Below are positions 11,484 through 22,120 of a stretch of DNA of 64,000 nucleotides, one piece after another (the first letter of the stretch is position 1; each line of letters starts with the position of its first letter). A program made the translations under genes and the position numbers. This stretch comes from Anisus vortex (lineage: Eukaryota; Mollusca; Gastropoda; Planorbidae), in contig OX421509.1 in the NCBI GenBank assembly GCA_949126835.1, forward strand, positions 7,729,411 to 7,793,410. The letters run 5' to 3'. Under the pieces are notes generated by a model, which was given only the letters and a program-made list of their open reading frames with translations, was not told where the DNA came from and made no database searches.

Positions 11484-12298
11484 CAAAGAATCAAGGCAAA
11501 GAATCCAGGCAAAGAATCCAGGCAAAGAATCAAGGCAAAGAATCCAGGCAAAGAATCCAGGCAAAGAATACAGACAAAGAATCCAGGCAAAGAATCCAGG
11601 CAAAGAATCCAGGCAAAGAATCCTGGCAAAGAATCCAGGCAAAGAATCAAGGCAAAGAATCAAGGCAAAGAATCAAGGCAAAGAATCAAGGCAAAGAATC
11701 AAGGCAAAGAATCACGACAAAGACTCAAGGCAAAGAATCAAAGCAAAGAATCAAGGCAAAGAATCAAGGCAAAAAATCAAGGCAAAGAATCAAGGCAAAG
11801 AATCAAGGCAAAGAATCACGACAAAGAATCAAGACAAAGAATCAAGGCAAAGAATCAAGTTAAAGAATCAAGGCAAAAGATCGCGACAAAGAATCAAGGC
11901 AAAGAATCAAGGCAAAGAATCAAGGCAAAGAATCAAGGCAAAGAATCAAGGCAAAGAATCACGACAAAGACTCAAGGCAAAGAATCAAAGCAAAGAATCA
12001 AGGCAAAGAATCAAGGCAAAAAATCAAGGCAAAGAATCAAGGCAAAGAATCAAGGCAAAGAATCACGACAAAGAATCAAGACAAAGAATCAAGGCAAAGA
12101 ATCAAAGCAAAGAATCAAGGCAAAGAATCAAGGCAAAAAATCAAGGCAAAGAATCAAGGCAAAGAATCAAGGCAAAGAATCACGACAAAGAATCAAGACA
12201 AAGAATCAAGGCAAAGAATCAAGTCAAAGAATCAAGGCAAAAGATCGCGACAAAGAATCAAGGCAAAGAATCAAGGCAAATAATCAAGGCAAAGAAGA
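11484..12298. repeat. 13-bp minisatellite, about 62 copies (GGCAAAGAATCAA)
   Basis: The consensus is GGCAAAGAATCAA, with variants CCAGG, CACGACAAAGACT, AAGCAAAG and AAAGATCGCGACAAAG. The variants recur in the same order, near 11710 and 11960 and near 11858 and 12222, which shows block duplication of about 250 and 364 bp. The early part (11484-11650) is enriched in the CCAGG variant. A 146-residue ORF through the first third is a repeat translation, since 13-bp units rotate the frame every 39 bp. Confidence 0.96.
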
Positions 12299-12660
12299 TG
12301 ATGAAAAAATGAAGGGAAGACGTTGAATTTCCCTAATCACGAGGTTACATGTCCGCTTTTTATTCCAGACGTCTACTAGACATAATGCAAAATGCCTTTA
12401 CTTTTACACTTTGCAAGGCAATACATGCGCCAATCACAAGTACCGCTAGATATGTCCCTTCTACATAAATAAATCTCCACAAAACGCTAGTTATAGAGCT
12501 GGCAATGGAGAGCGCAGAAATAACGATGAGAAATGAGTTTGAAAAGCGATTTAGGCTTAGCGCTAAAAAAAATGTTACGCTAGACAGAACGCTAATAATG
12601 TTGTTCTAAACTTTTGGTTAATGTAATCGTCGATAAAACACATACAGCAGAAATGTTTGT
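12299..12660. other. unique sequence, nothing recognised
   Basis: No ORF or repeat was matched between the minisatellite and the purine tract. Confidence 0.4.
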
Positions 12661-12962
12661 GTTTGTGCGAAAGAGAGAGAGAGAGAAAGAGAACGAAAGA
12701 GAGAGAAAAAGAGATACAGAAAGAAAAAAAAGAGGGAGAAAAAAAAAGAGAGAGAGAGAGAAAAGAGAGATGGAGAGAGAAAAAATAGAAAAAAGAGAGA
12801 GAGAGAGAGAAAAAAGAGAAAAAGAGAGAGAGAGAGAGAGAGAGAGAAAAGAGGAAAAAAGAGAGAGAGAGAGAGAAAAAAGAGAAAGAGAGAAAACAGA
12901 GAGAGAAAGAGAAAAGAGAGAGAAAAGAGAGAGGGAGAGAGAAAAAAGAGAGAGAGAGAAAA

Positions 12963-12994
<32 letters not shown>

Positions 12995-13269
12995 AAAGAG
13001 AAAAAAGAGAGAGAGAGAGAGAAAAAAAGAGAAAAAAAGAGAGAGAGAGAGAGAGAAAATAGAAAAAAGAGAGAGAGAGAGAGAAAAAAGAGAAAAAGAG
13101 AGAGAGAGAGAGAGAGAAAAGAGAAAAAAAGAGAGAGAGAGAGAGAAAAAAGAGAAAAGAGAGAAAAGAGAGAGGGAGAGAGAAAAAAGAGAAAGAGAGA
13201 AAACAGAGAGAGAAAGAGAAAAGAGAGAGAAAAGAGAGAGGGAGAGAGAAAAAAGAGAGAGAGAAAAAA

Positions 13270-13301
<32 letters not shown>

Positions 13302-13480
13302 AAAAAGAGAGAGAAAAAAGAGACAGAGTAAGAAAAAGAGAAAGAAAAAGAGAAAAAGAAAGAAAGAGAGAAAGAATAGAGAGGAACAGAAAGAAAGAGA
13401 GAGAAAAGGAAAAAGAGGCGATAAAGAAAGAGAGAGAGGAAAGAAAGAGAGAGAGAGAGAGAGGAAAGAGAGCGACACCG
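12661..13480. repeat. 820-bp polypurine (GA/AAAAAGAG) tract
   Basis: The plus strand is nearly uninterrupted purine, made of (GA)n runs separated by AAAAAGAG and AAAAGAG spacers. Blocks such as GAGAGGGAGAGAGAAAAAAG recur at about 12930, 13170 and 13240. The 318-residue Arg/Glu/Lys ORF and the Ser/Leu/Phe antisense ORFs of 345 and 360 residues are low-complexity artefacts. Mirror-symmetric purine tracts of this length can adopt triplex (H-DNA) structure. Confidence 0.95.
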
Positions 13481-14750
13481 GAAGTCGATGAAAAGGTTGC
13501 TGGAAAAAGAAGGAATTCCGGGAAGAATGCTGGGAAAGAGAGGCGTGGTCCATCTCAGCAAGTGAATTAAAAGAAATGGAGGAAGGCGGGGATGTGATGG
13601 CATGAAAAACATTTTGAAAAAATAAAAGAGAGTAAGATAAAATCAAATAAAAACGATCGTCTACATCCTCCGGTGTGATGGACAGAAAGAAGAAAGACAA
13701 ATAAAAGAAGAACCGGTTATCTTATTTTCGTCCTTTTCCTTCCATCTTTCCTATCTTTTCTTTTTTTACTTCTCGTTTTTCAACCCCCCCCCCCCCCCCC
13801 CCCCGACACTAGATGGCCCTAAAGCTAAGTTTGTAACACGGGCTGCCATTGGTTGGACGTCTCGTGCCCCCGCGCGCGAGCTGTGTAAAGAGAGATTTAT
13901 TCGATTTCGGAACGGCTTGCAGAAAAAAGGACTGTTTTCTTTAGCTTGTCTTCCGTTCTGAGAGCTTTTGGCCATTTTCCTGTTTTCTTTTTTTTTTTGT
14001 GGGGGGTTTCACAAAAAGTTCATTCTTTCCCTCGCTCTCAAACAGACATACAACTCTAGACACTGAAGTGTCTGTCTGTCTGTCTGTCCTTCCCCAACCT
14101 CACCCTCCCAACTTCCCTTTTTTTTTGGTCAATCAATCTTTATTGCATTTAAAGGTTTTTATTCTTTCGTTAAAAGTTGTGTGTGTGTTTTTTTGTGTGT
14201 TATTTATAGAAATGTGGTTAAACTTTTTAGCTTGGCGAGATCTTATACCAGTTTTTCAATGCTTTACATTTTCAACATAAATCTAAGTTTTTTTTATCTT
14301 CTTCTCTAGAAAATGAAAGCACTAAAAGTTTTTGTTTAAAATAGAATCTAAGTTTCATAAACTTGTGCTAGCCACAGTCCTATGCTATTAACTTTTTTTT
14401 CGTTTCTTTTAAATTTAACTCGTATGAATTTTCTTCTTTCGCCGAACCTTTGTGCCGAGTTACGTATGTTTTTGTTTTAGCACCAAATATCTTTTCACCG
14501 GAGGGAAACAAAGGCCAGAACAGTTTGGAGAAATGCTATTTAGAATATTTTTTAGATTCCATCTAGGCTCTCAGGCCGTTCAACGGAGAGGCACAGACGG
14601 AGAGAAAGAGAATGGGAGAAAGATGGAGGAGAAACAGAGACAAACGGAGATACAGAGACGTTCAGACATATCTAACAGGGAAAGACAGACAGAGAAAGAC
14701 AGAGTGAATAAGAGGAATGAAATATATAGAGAAAGTAAAACACGACCAGC
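13481..14750. other. no gene seen; local GC-rich, motif-bearing segments
   Basis: Contains an ACCGGAAGT (ETS-type) motif at about 13476-13484, a C-run at about 13785-13804, and a short CpG-rich stretch at 13840-13885 with an inverted CCAAT box (CCATTGGTTGG) and CGCGCGCG. It could be a small promoter, but no transcript or exon can be attached to it. ORFs at 13999-14280 and 14452-14871 are low-complexity in their first parts. Confidence 0.35.
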
Positions 14751-14754
14751 AGGG

Positions 14755-14829
14755 AGGAACAGTTGCGGACGTCAAGGCAAGGATGGGCAGAGCAGAGACG
14801 CCTTCATCCAACTCAAGAATATATGGAAC
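14755..14829 (+). pseudogene. RTE-like LINE reverse-transcriptase fragment, part 1
   Basis: Translated across a one-base shift, this reads VKARMGR(A) and then DAFIQLKNIWN. It matches the VKARIGKARAAFIQLKNIWN-type segment near the C-terminus of RTE-like LINE proteins. The reading continues after the solo LTR at 15199 with YRELSLNTKIRFN, which restores the expected order. The upstream LINE is missing (5' truncation). Confidence 0.75.
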
Positions 14830-15193
14830 TGTCACTGTTATAGATATTATAGAAAGTACGCATGTTGTTAGATGAGGAATAAGAATGGTGTGCATGTTAT
14901 TATTATGTACGAGATTGCACAATGATATGAAAGGGAAGTACGCATGTTTTATGTATGATATAGCTACGCTGGATCCAAGATACATTTAGTTGAGATTTGG
15001 ACTGTACATAAACAAGACGTGTATGAAATGGGTCTTCGTCAAAGTTTATCAGTCAAGAACAGAAAGTATTGTTGTGTTGATCTAGTGTATACCAGTGTTG
15101 CAGCGACTAATTGATTAAAGAATTGAGTACTGAATTGAGGAGCCTTCGTTTACATGATTTTATGAACTAACTGTGTGTATTAGTCCTGTGACA
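14830..15193. mobile_element. solo LTR (364 bp) inside an RTE-like LINE
   Basis: The insert begins TGTCACTGTTATAG and ends AGTCCTGTGACA, so TG...CA ends lie within a TGTCAC/GTGACA inverted repeat. It is flanked by a 5-bp duplication GGAAC (14825-14829 and 15194-15198). Removing it together with one TSD copy restores the LINE reading frame. An ATTAAA-type signal lies near 15113. No internal retroelement domain accompanies it, so it is best read as a solo LTR left by LTR-LTR recombination. The superfamily cannot be told from the LTR alone. Confidence 0.82.
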
Positions 15194-15198
15194 GGAAC

Positions 15199-15680
15199 TA
15201 CAGAGAACTGTCATTGAACACCAAGATTAGATTCAACGTGAAGTCTTATTGTATGGAGCAGAAACTTGGATGATGTCTAAACCCACCAAACCAGCGTAAA
15301 CAGCTTGCCACAGTAGGATACTCCAGATCCGCTGGTCAGACACCAGAAGCAACACCGACCTTTGGCAAAAAACCTGCCAACTTCCTTTTGAAGAAGACAT
15401 CAGAAAGAGGAGATGGGGTTGGATAGGGCAAACTATACGCAAAGGGCCAGTCAGCCAATGTCACCAGGCAAGCACTGATGTGGAACCCCACAAGGCAAGC
15501 GGAAAAGAGGCCGCCCTAGAAATACCTGGCGCGTCGACTTTGAGACAGTCAACTGCAAAGATTGAATTACAGCTGGAACCAACTAGACAGAGGACTCTAG
15601 AGATCTGTGGTTGGCGGCCCATACCCATTCTGGGGTGACAGGCAATGATAGTGATGATGATGATGATGATGATGAAAACA
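15199..15680 (+). pseudogene. RTE-like LINE 3' end, part 2, ending in (ATG)n
   Basis: Degenerate translation gives ELSLNTKIRFN, VLLYGAETWMMSKPT, LQIRWSDTRSNTDLW, EEDIRKRRWGWIGQTIRK and a closing CGWRPIP-like block. These are the C-terminal tail motifs seen in RTE-like LINEs. There are at least three frameshifts and several stops. The sequence ends in a GATGATGATG microsatellite (15652-15676), as expected for a LINE whose 3' end is a short tandem repeat rather than poly(A). Part 1 lies before the solo LTR. Confidence 0.8.
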
Positions 15681-15700
15681 CAAAAAGAAAAAGAAAGATA

Positions 15701-15739
<39 letters not shown>

Positions 15740-16374
15740 TAAAAGAGGATGAAAAAAATAAAATAGAAAATACCATGTAAAAAAAAATGTGCATTTCAGA
15801 TCTTAAAAAACGAATAAAAAAACATAACAATTTTCCTTATATTTTAAAAAAAAAATCGTCCTAGATATTTGTTCAGTTCGTTTATGTGTTAAAACTATAG
15901 CCCCGAGATATAATGATAAAAATAAAAAAATATAATAAGATCTCAGAAGAAATTTAATAAACCTTTTCTTATACAGCACGTAAAGTTTACAGGATTTAAA
16001 ACTCAACGCACAGTCAAACCTCGTTTTCGACGACTTCCGTTTTCTCTCAATTTCGAATGTGTTTTTTTTTTTCAATTTTCTTACGAAAACAAATGCATTC
16101 TGTCACGGTTTTCATGTATTGTTTTGAGGTTTTCTCGTCGAATCTAAAAAGCTGGTCCCTGTACCAAACGATCAAAATGAGCTGTGAGCCCTGATAGTAC
16201 ATCCTTCAAGAAAACCCACTGGTGTACCGGCCGATGTGCAACCAAAGAGCAATAGGCTGCTAAATGTGGTTGGAGATAGTGGAGATGGATAGACATGACC
16301 ATCAGACAATGGATATGGGAATCGAACAGGATAAGTATAAGAATTTATCCCTTCAAGGCAAACAGTGCAGTAAA
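15681..16374. other. no gene seen; (GA)n and A-runs
   Basis: (GA)n at 15705-15735, followed by AT-rich DNA without recognisable features. Confidence 0.5.
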
Positions 16375-16625
16375 AAGTAAAATTGCCCCGTCGGACCAGA
16401 TTGATCCAGGCATTAACAATCTTCTGTGGCCATGGCATATAAGGGGATTGCGTGGCCAGTACAACGTCCAGCCGACTTTACTTTAGTTCAACAAGAGTCC
16501 GGTACATATCAGAGCTGGGTAGACTCAGGGATATCCTCCAGACCCGAGAACAAATCCTAGCCCTCACCAGGATTCGAACCCAGGACCTTCAGTAAGCCAG
16601 CCGAAAGCGCTGCCGTCCGGAACCG
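16375..16625 (-). mobile_element. SINE-1, near full length
   Basis: The tail (GTAAAATTGCCCCGTCGGAC on plus), body and box B (GGATTCGAACCCAGG) are clear. Box A is mutated (GCTGCCGTCCGGAACC). Confidence 0.9.
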
Positions 16626-17712
16626 GGTGCGTTGGATACTTGTTGCTGGGGCTCTTTGTTCCACAAGGAGCGCAATGAAAAATGTCAACTCAGTACCTAG
16701 GATTGAATCCGATAAAAATTTATGTTTATATCTGGTTTATATCTGGTCCACACATTGTAAGCCTTGCCCACAAAAAGCTTTAATTGGTCCAAAAGTGACT
16801 AAAAAGAACACCTACTCATTTATAATTATGTCTACCTTATTCTCATTATTGATATTTCTGTCTTGAATTACTCAAATACCCTTCAAGATCACATTCACTT
16901 TTTATTATCAAAACCCATATTTCTCATAAACTAATAAGTTTTGATATTGATGTTTTTTTTTTGTGTTATATTTATTTTTATGATTCTCGAATTCTCTCAC
17001 CCTTTATAATGAGATAATTTGGACACGGTAACAAAAACTGATTAGCCTAATCATCTTTAAAATAATCATCTTAAAAATAATCATCTTTAAAATAAAATAA
17101 AAAGATTGAAATGAAATTAGCATATATGTCTTATTAAACTGAGGTTGGGGGTGGAGGGCGGGGAGGGCGGAGTGGGGCAGAAGGAAGAATGCGAGGCTTT
17201 GACGAGAAGAGTGCTCCAAACAAGGAATGCCATAGAAAAACTTTGCGTTTTCAAAAATAGAAATTGACAAAAGAAACCTGCCAACTACAAATGCAATATA
17301 AAAAAAGAAAAATGTAAAGAAATGTCTAATCGTGTTAGGAAATATAATCATAATTATGTAAAATCAAATTTAAAAAAAAATAACATCTAATATATTGATT
17401 TAAAAATATATGAAATTAGATTCTTATTATATTTTGAACTAGAATGTAAAAAAAAGAAAGAAGAGAAACTAATATTTGTTTGAAAATTTTTATTGAAAAT
17501 CTGATAAGGTGAAAGTTGACACTGATCTATATATATACATGAATAAACTTTTACTTTTTAAACATGGCCCCTTTTAAATACCTTGACTTATCTAAAAGGG
17601 TATAAAATCGAAACAAAATTTATTAAAATTGGACTTTGTATACTGTAAATTGCATTCGATGATCAATAGAATAGTATTTAATAATTTTTTTTTACCTCGC
17701 TTTATTCTTAAC
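16626..17712. other. AT-rich, nothing recognised
   Basis: Long AT-rich stretch. A short triplication of AATAATCATCTT(T/A)AAA lies at 17044-17095. No coding signal was found. Confidence 0.5.
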
Positions 17713-17752
17713 AAAAAATGGTCCAGTCAAACCAAATTGATCACACGGCCGG
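17713..17752 (-). mobile_element. SINE-1, tail fragment split off by a LINE
   Basis: A diverged tail (CCAAATTGATC...ACGGCCGG) that continues at 18836 after the LINE insertion. Confidence 0.8.
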
Positions 17753-18827
17753 CTTGAGGGAGCTATAATCTCCTACCAAGCGCGTCCTCAGGTGGCGGAT
17801 AGGGGAATGACCTTTAGATATAAGGGTTAGCCGTGAATACTGAATAAGCGGCCGCGGACCAACAGGTTTGCTGTCATGGAGGGTGAGGTGGGGTATCCCG
17901 TGGTAAGGATACTCTTTAAAAAATGCCTTATAAATCCAAAGAAATGACTGCAAAAAGCGAACATAGAGCGCTCAAACTCTAAACCCGGACAGATGAGGCC
18001 GTTAGCTAGGGATAGCAATCATCTAGGAGAGAAAACTCCAAAAATAAATCAACTGCTGCCTTGCAGACGATCTTGGTTGATCAAAGGCTATGGAAGCACA
18101 TCCAGAAAGAAAAGCAGGCTGAAGTCGGAGTCCACGGGCCAACTGGCGCAAAACACGTCGGCACGCAAACCTCGAAATGATGGAGGAAACAGATAATAGT
18201 ACATATAGTTGTGGCGTCCTGCCTGTGGAATCCCGCCGTACAGGTAGGGGGCCGGGCTCTCCGCCTCGAAGGAGCCCACCCAAGCGAACTGGTGGTTCTT
18301 CCTCCTCTGCTTGTAAAGTCAGGAGCAGAGAAAAGGAAGTAAACCCTACTGACAAGAACATTAAGGGGAAAACAAAACACAATTTAGTCTTTTTTCCAAT
18401 GGAATGCAGAGGGCATCCAAAGAAAAAAGAAGCCTTAAAGATCTTCCTCCATAAAAATGAAGTAGATGTGGCATGCATCCAAGAAACTCACCTACTACAA
18501 ACTCTCCCGCCAATTTCAACACATCATCTTCAGACTAAGGACTGGTCACAACAGGCTAAAGCAACATATGTTCCGCAAACTACGAATCGGAGTAAACGAA
18601 ATGTGCCCCTGCGAAACAGCTCCCGAAAATGCGGAGCATGTCCTTCAGACCTGTAACTCTGTATCTTTCTACCCGGTCAGCCATTTGGCCCCTGGGGGCT
18701 ACCTTCAACGACAAACTGTTCGGTGGACTAGAGCAACTGACAGCCACGGCGCAGTTCATTACAACTATCGGACTTGTTGTCTAAATCCTCCCAATCATAA
18801 CATTTGATAACGAAGAAGAAGAAGAAA
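17753..18827 (+). mobile_element. internally deleted Jockey/I-like LINE inserted in a SINE
   Basis: The element is bracketed by an 8-bp duplication ACGGCCGG (17745-17752 and 18828-18835) of SINE-1 sequence. It starts with a 5' UTR-like GC-rich leader and ends in (GAA)n followed by AAAA (18811-18828). Residues encoded at 18384-18494 (MECRGHPKKKEALKIF, VDVACIQETHL) match the N-terminus of an APE-type endonuclease. Immediately after, in another frame, IIFRLRTGHNRL and CPCETAPENAEHVLQTC match the C-terminal region found in Jockey/I-like LINEs. A further frame gives IWPLGATFNDKLFGGLEQL. The whole reverse transcriptase is absent. Confidence 0.9.
18384..18496 (+). pseudogene. LINE endonuclease N-terminal remnant
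   Basis: This is the start of an exonuclease-endonuclease-phosphatase fold. It contains the WNCRG-equivalent MECRG and the catalytic-region QETH motif (CIQETHL). It breaks off right after QETH, at the deletion junction near 18496. An in-frame upstream part from 18177 is Ser/Pro/Arg-rich and unrecognised. Confidence 0.85.
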
Positions 18828-18835
18828 ACGGCCGG

Positions 18836-19066
18836 TGTAATAGCGTTCACCAGTTTCTGTGGCCACGGCATAGTAGGGGATGTGTGGCCAGCACAATGCT
18901 CAGCCGCCTTTACTTTACATCAACTAACGTCAGGTACCCAATCAGAGCTGGGTAGACTCAGGAACACCCTCGAGTCCAGGGAAAAAAATCATAGCCTTTA
19001 CCGGGATTCGAACCCAGGGCCTTCGGTACGCCAGTCGAACGCGCTACCGCTCGGCCACTATGCCCC
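18836..19066 (-). mobile_element. SINE-1, major part of the LINE-split copy
   Basis: Continues the copy begun at 17713. It has a full body, box B (GGGATTCGAACCCAGG on plus) and an intact-looking box A (GCGCTACCGCTCGGCCAC on plus). A short (ACACAAT)n array follows at 19070-19100. Confidence 0.92.
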
Positions 19067-19294
19067 ATATAACACAATACACAATACACAATACACAATA
19101 CGCAACCATTCTCAATTTCTCTTGTTTTTCTTTTCGGATAAAATAGCAGGAAGTCTTCTCTCTAAAATAAAAAAAAAAGATTTAGGTCCACATGATAGTA
19201 AGGCACACACAACTGCAGGGCCAGATCGAGGTCTCATAGGGCCTAAGAACTAAAAAGATTTTGGCCCCCTTTCTTTATATAATTAATTCAAAGT

Positions 19295-21736
19295 CAGTAG
19301 CGTAGCCAGGGGGGGGGGGAGCAGGGGGAGGAGCGGCCGCTCCCCCTACGACCATTTTCGAAAAAAAGGGCCTGTTCGGGAAAAAATAATTTAATAATTT
19401 AACAAGCCATGAAGCACAATTTATACTGTTTCTAATATATTTTTTTTTAAAATTGCATTTGAACAATTTAATTTGTTACAATATGATTAACGAACCTTGT
19501 TATAGATCTAGTTAATTTTAGTTTAATTTAATTTGATACCAAGTGAATGTCACAACCTTTCGCTAATGGTGTGCTAAGCACAGATTTCTAAATCATTCAG
19601 CGTGCCAACAGCCTTAAAGTCAACCTGCTCAATTATACTTGTTTTCTAATAAGACAAGTAAGTAATTTAAATCCGTAGCTAGACAAAGGTCAAAAGTAAA
19701 GGAACTCTATAGAAAAAAACCTTTTTATTAGCATTTATACGAAATACAAAATTATATTACCGAACTTTCACATTTACGGTAACTATTTTGTAAAGGTTAT
19801 CATTTAGTTGTTAAAATACATATCTATCTTCTTATAATATTTATTATAGTATTTTTTCTCAGTTTAATTAACTGAGATGCTCTTTCATTTATTAAAGGAC
19901 AATAAATGCAATTTTTGTTAACAACATTCAGTGGAATTGATACAAAGTTATCACACAAACTGGGTAGTTAATGTAATGTTCGGAAAATGTGCATATATTA
20001 TATTATTCATATAATATTTATAAAATGTTCAACTACTTTTTGACAGTTTGGTCATTATAAAGTTATAATTTGTAGACCATTTAGTCTTTTATAAAATAAA
20101 AAAACAACAACATAATATTAGAAATATTTGCGGAAATAAAAGATGATAATTATCTCCCATTAATTAAAATAAAGATTCTAAATTTGATTCAATAATGATG
20201 CCAAACAAGTAATGTTTTGTAATATAACAAATATTACTGACTAATTATTATTTCTTTACATAAACTAGCGTTGTGGTAATCATTACAAGATTTAATTATT
20301 AGAGGTATAAAATTAATTTACGTTAAATAGTTGTAAGTAAATTTCCTGCATTAATTATTTGTCCATTTAACCTTGAGGAGTATATCTCTTAAACAATTAG
20401 GCACATTTCGATGCCCATTTCAATAAAGGTTTAAAATTTAACTGGCTACGTTTTTCAAATCGCCAATATGCCTATAATTAATATATAGAAAAGTATCTAC
20501 ATCTAAGAAGGTCGTAGTAAGATTAAGCCAGTTATGCTTAATTAGGTATGAAAAAATATATTTGAAAGTCTTGAAACTTCGCTTTGAGTGCCTTGGTGTG
20601 CTTCTGAAAAAGCCCAACAATCTATCTTAATATATGCCTTTGTAAAAGGGAAGTACATAATATAGTTAAATGTTGTGAAATTGATTTCACTCAATATAAT
20701 TATTACTGAAAAATATAGTTGTATTTGTTCTCATCAATAACAAAACACCTCTTGGAGGTATCTCGCGTGCCATTGAAAATCGCTCTGCGTGCCAAGTTTG
20801 GCACGCGTGCCTTAGGTTGCCGAACCTTTTCTAGTGGATACCAGGTCATAAGCAGTAACTTAGGGTGCACAGGAACGGACAACCGTTTGTGCCTAACATT
20901 TACGGTGATGTATAAGTTGTGCGTGGACACAGCAGAGTTAGTTCCCCGAGCCCCAAAAGAGTACGCTCGCTCGCATTCTCAAAAAAAGGTGGGGTTCAAG
21001 TCTGGTGTACTCACTGAAAAGTCATAATGTGACTTAAAGCGCGCTGGCTCTCTCCTTCTCGGCCGTATTCGTGTAGTGATCGAAAACATGGTTACATTAA
21101 CTTCGCAAAAAAAAAAAAAAAAAACTACAAAGATACCCACATAATTTAAAAGAAAGAAAAAAAGAAGAGAAATAACTTTTTTTTAAAGAAATTCCGTTTG
21201 CTAAGGATATAACCATCGAACGTGGTGTTTTAATAGCTGAGAGGAAAAAATCAGAAAAGAATAGAGCGTTCCTATAACGTATCATATAGACAGTGTTTTG
21301 TAATTGACACATAGATACAGTAAATAAAAATGTTGACATTCTATTTTTTTTTTAAATCTCTTTAAAAATGTCTATATTGGAGATTTATCTCGTATTTCAA
21401 AATTAAAACGAAGAGGAATTCAGTCCTATAGAAGCATTCGCATTGATTCTATAAATATTTTTCGACACTAGATACTCATCCCGAAAATGAGCAGTAGATG
21501 CAATAAATTTAGCAGAAATATCCATCACTAATAGTTGTTAGTAAAAATCGTGAATGGTTAAAAAAAACAACACTGCACTATTATACAGTGTGTGTATCCC
21601 GAGGCACAGGATTTTCTCATAACACTTGATACGTACGAATTCTTAGTTATTCTATTAATCTGGAAAAATGTCTAAAAGTGGGGCCTTTTTCCTAAAAGTT
21701 CGCTCCCCCTAGCGTCAAAACCTGGCTACGCTACTG
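19295..21736. mobile_element. hAT-D, 2442-bp TIR element with a nested insertion
   Basis: Left end CAGTAGCGTAGCCAGG and right end CCTGGCTACGCTACTG are perfect inverted complements over 16 bp. Flanks TTCAAAGT (19287-19294) and CTCAAAGT (21737-21744) form an 8-bp TSD with one mismatch. Subterminal GCTCCCCCTA/TAGGGGGAGC blocks also pair. The CAGTAGCG ends and the TSD length indicate hAT. No transposase of its own was recognised. It hosts a hAT-A copy at about 19541-20835. Confidence 0.92.
19541..20835 (-). mobile_element. hAT-A copy 2, nested in hAT-D
   Basis: The left end is eroded (GTCACAACCTTTCGCTAATG for the family GTCGGCAACCTTTTGCTAAT). The right end is GGCACGCGTGCCTTAGGTTG, followed by CCGAACC. 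The minus strand at 20620-20438 encodes an open 60-residue relic, with FFRSTPRHSKRSF and FSYLIKHNWLNLTTTFLDVD, corresponding to the C-terminal half of GTF2IRD2-like hAT transposases. A clean 8-bp TSD is not visible. Only a GATACC repeat is shared by the two flanks, with a small offset on the right side. Confidence 0.85.
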
Positions 21737-21744
21737 CTCAAAGT

Positions 21745-21986
21745 ATAACCCATAAAATATAATTGATCATGGCAGTTAAAACAAACTTAAAACAGTAAGA
21801 TGTAATTGTAGGTTTTTCTTCAATTTTTCGATTGTAACTTAACTGTAATGTCAAATGGCGAACCATTTCTTTGCATATCCTAGTTTAACTGTATGATATG
21901 CCTAGGTTTAAGGTAAATTCCTGCTTTGGAAAATATCCATGATCCCCCTCCTCCCCCTTCTTTTACTTTGGTGCCCTAGATATGTA
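21745..21986. other. unique sequence, nothing recognised
   Basis: No ORF or repeat was matched. Confidence 0.4.
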
Positions 21987-22120
21987 TCCTATACTATAAT
22001 ACGAGTTAAAATTGTATGTATGTATGTATATATGTATGTATATCCTATACTATAATACGAGTTAAAATTGTATGTATGTATGTATATATATATGTGTATG
22101 TATATATGTCTGGAAATTTT
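21987..22120 (+). mobile_element. Helitron-like 5' end, first 56 bp duplicated (tentative)
   Basis: TCCTATACTATAATACGAG occurs at 21987 and again at 22043, each followed by TTAAAATTG(TATG)n. A TC start followed by TATACTATAATA resembles the 5' termini of many Helitrons. I could not find a matching CTRR end with a hairpin, so the element is unbounded on the right and the class is an inference. Confidence 0.4.

Noticed and set aside
12575..13700. Long ORFs (318-360 residues) on both strands
   Set aside because: They are Arg/Glu/Lys or Ser/Leu/Phe translations of a purine microsatellite tract, open only because GA/TC repeats lack stops.
13825..13900. Promoter or CpG island (CCAAT box, CGCGCGCG)
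   Set aside because: Very short, no downstream exon or splice signal could be connected; kept only as a note in the unannotated stretch.
19541..20835. Exact TSD for hAT-A copy 2 (GATACC in both flanks)
   Set aside because: The repeats are not immediately adjacent to both ends and are shorter than 8 bp; the left end is too eroded to place.
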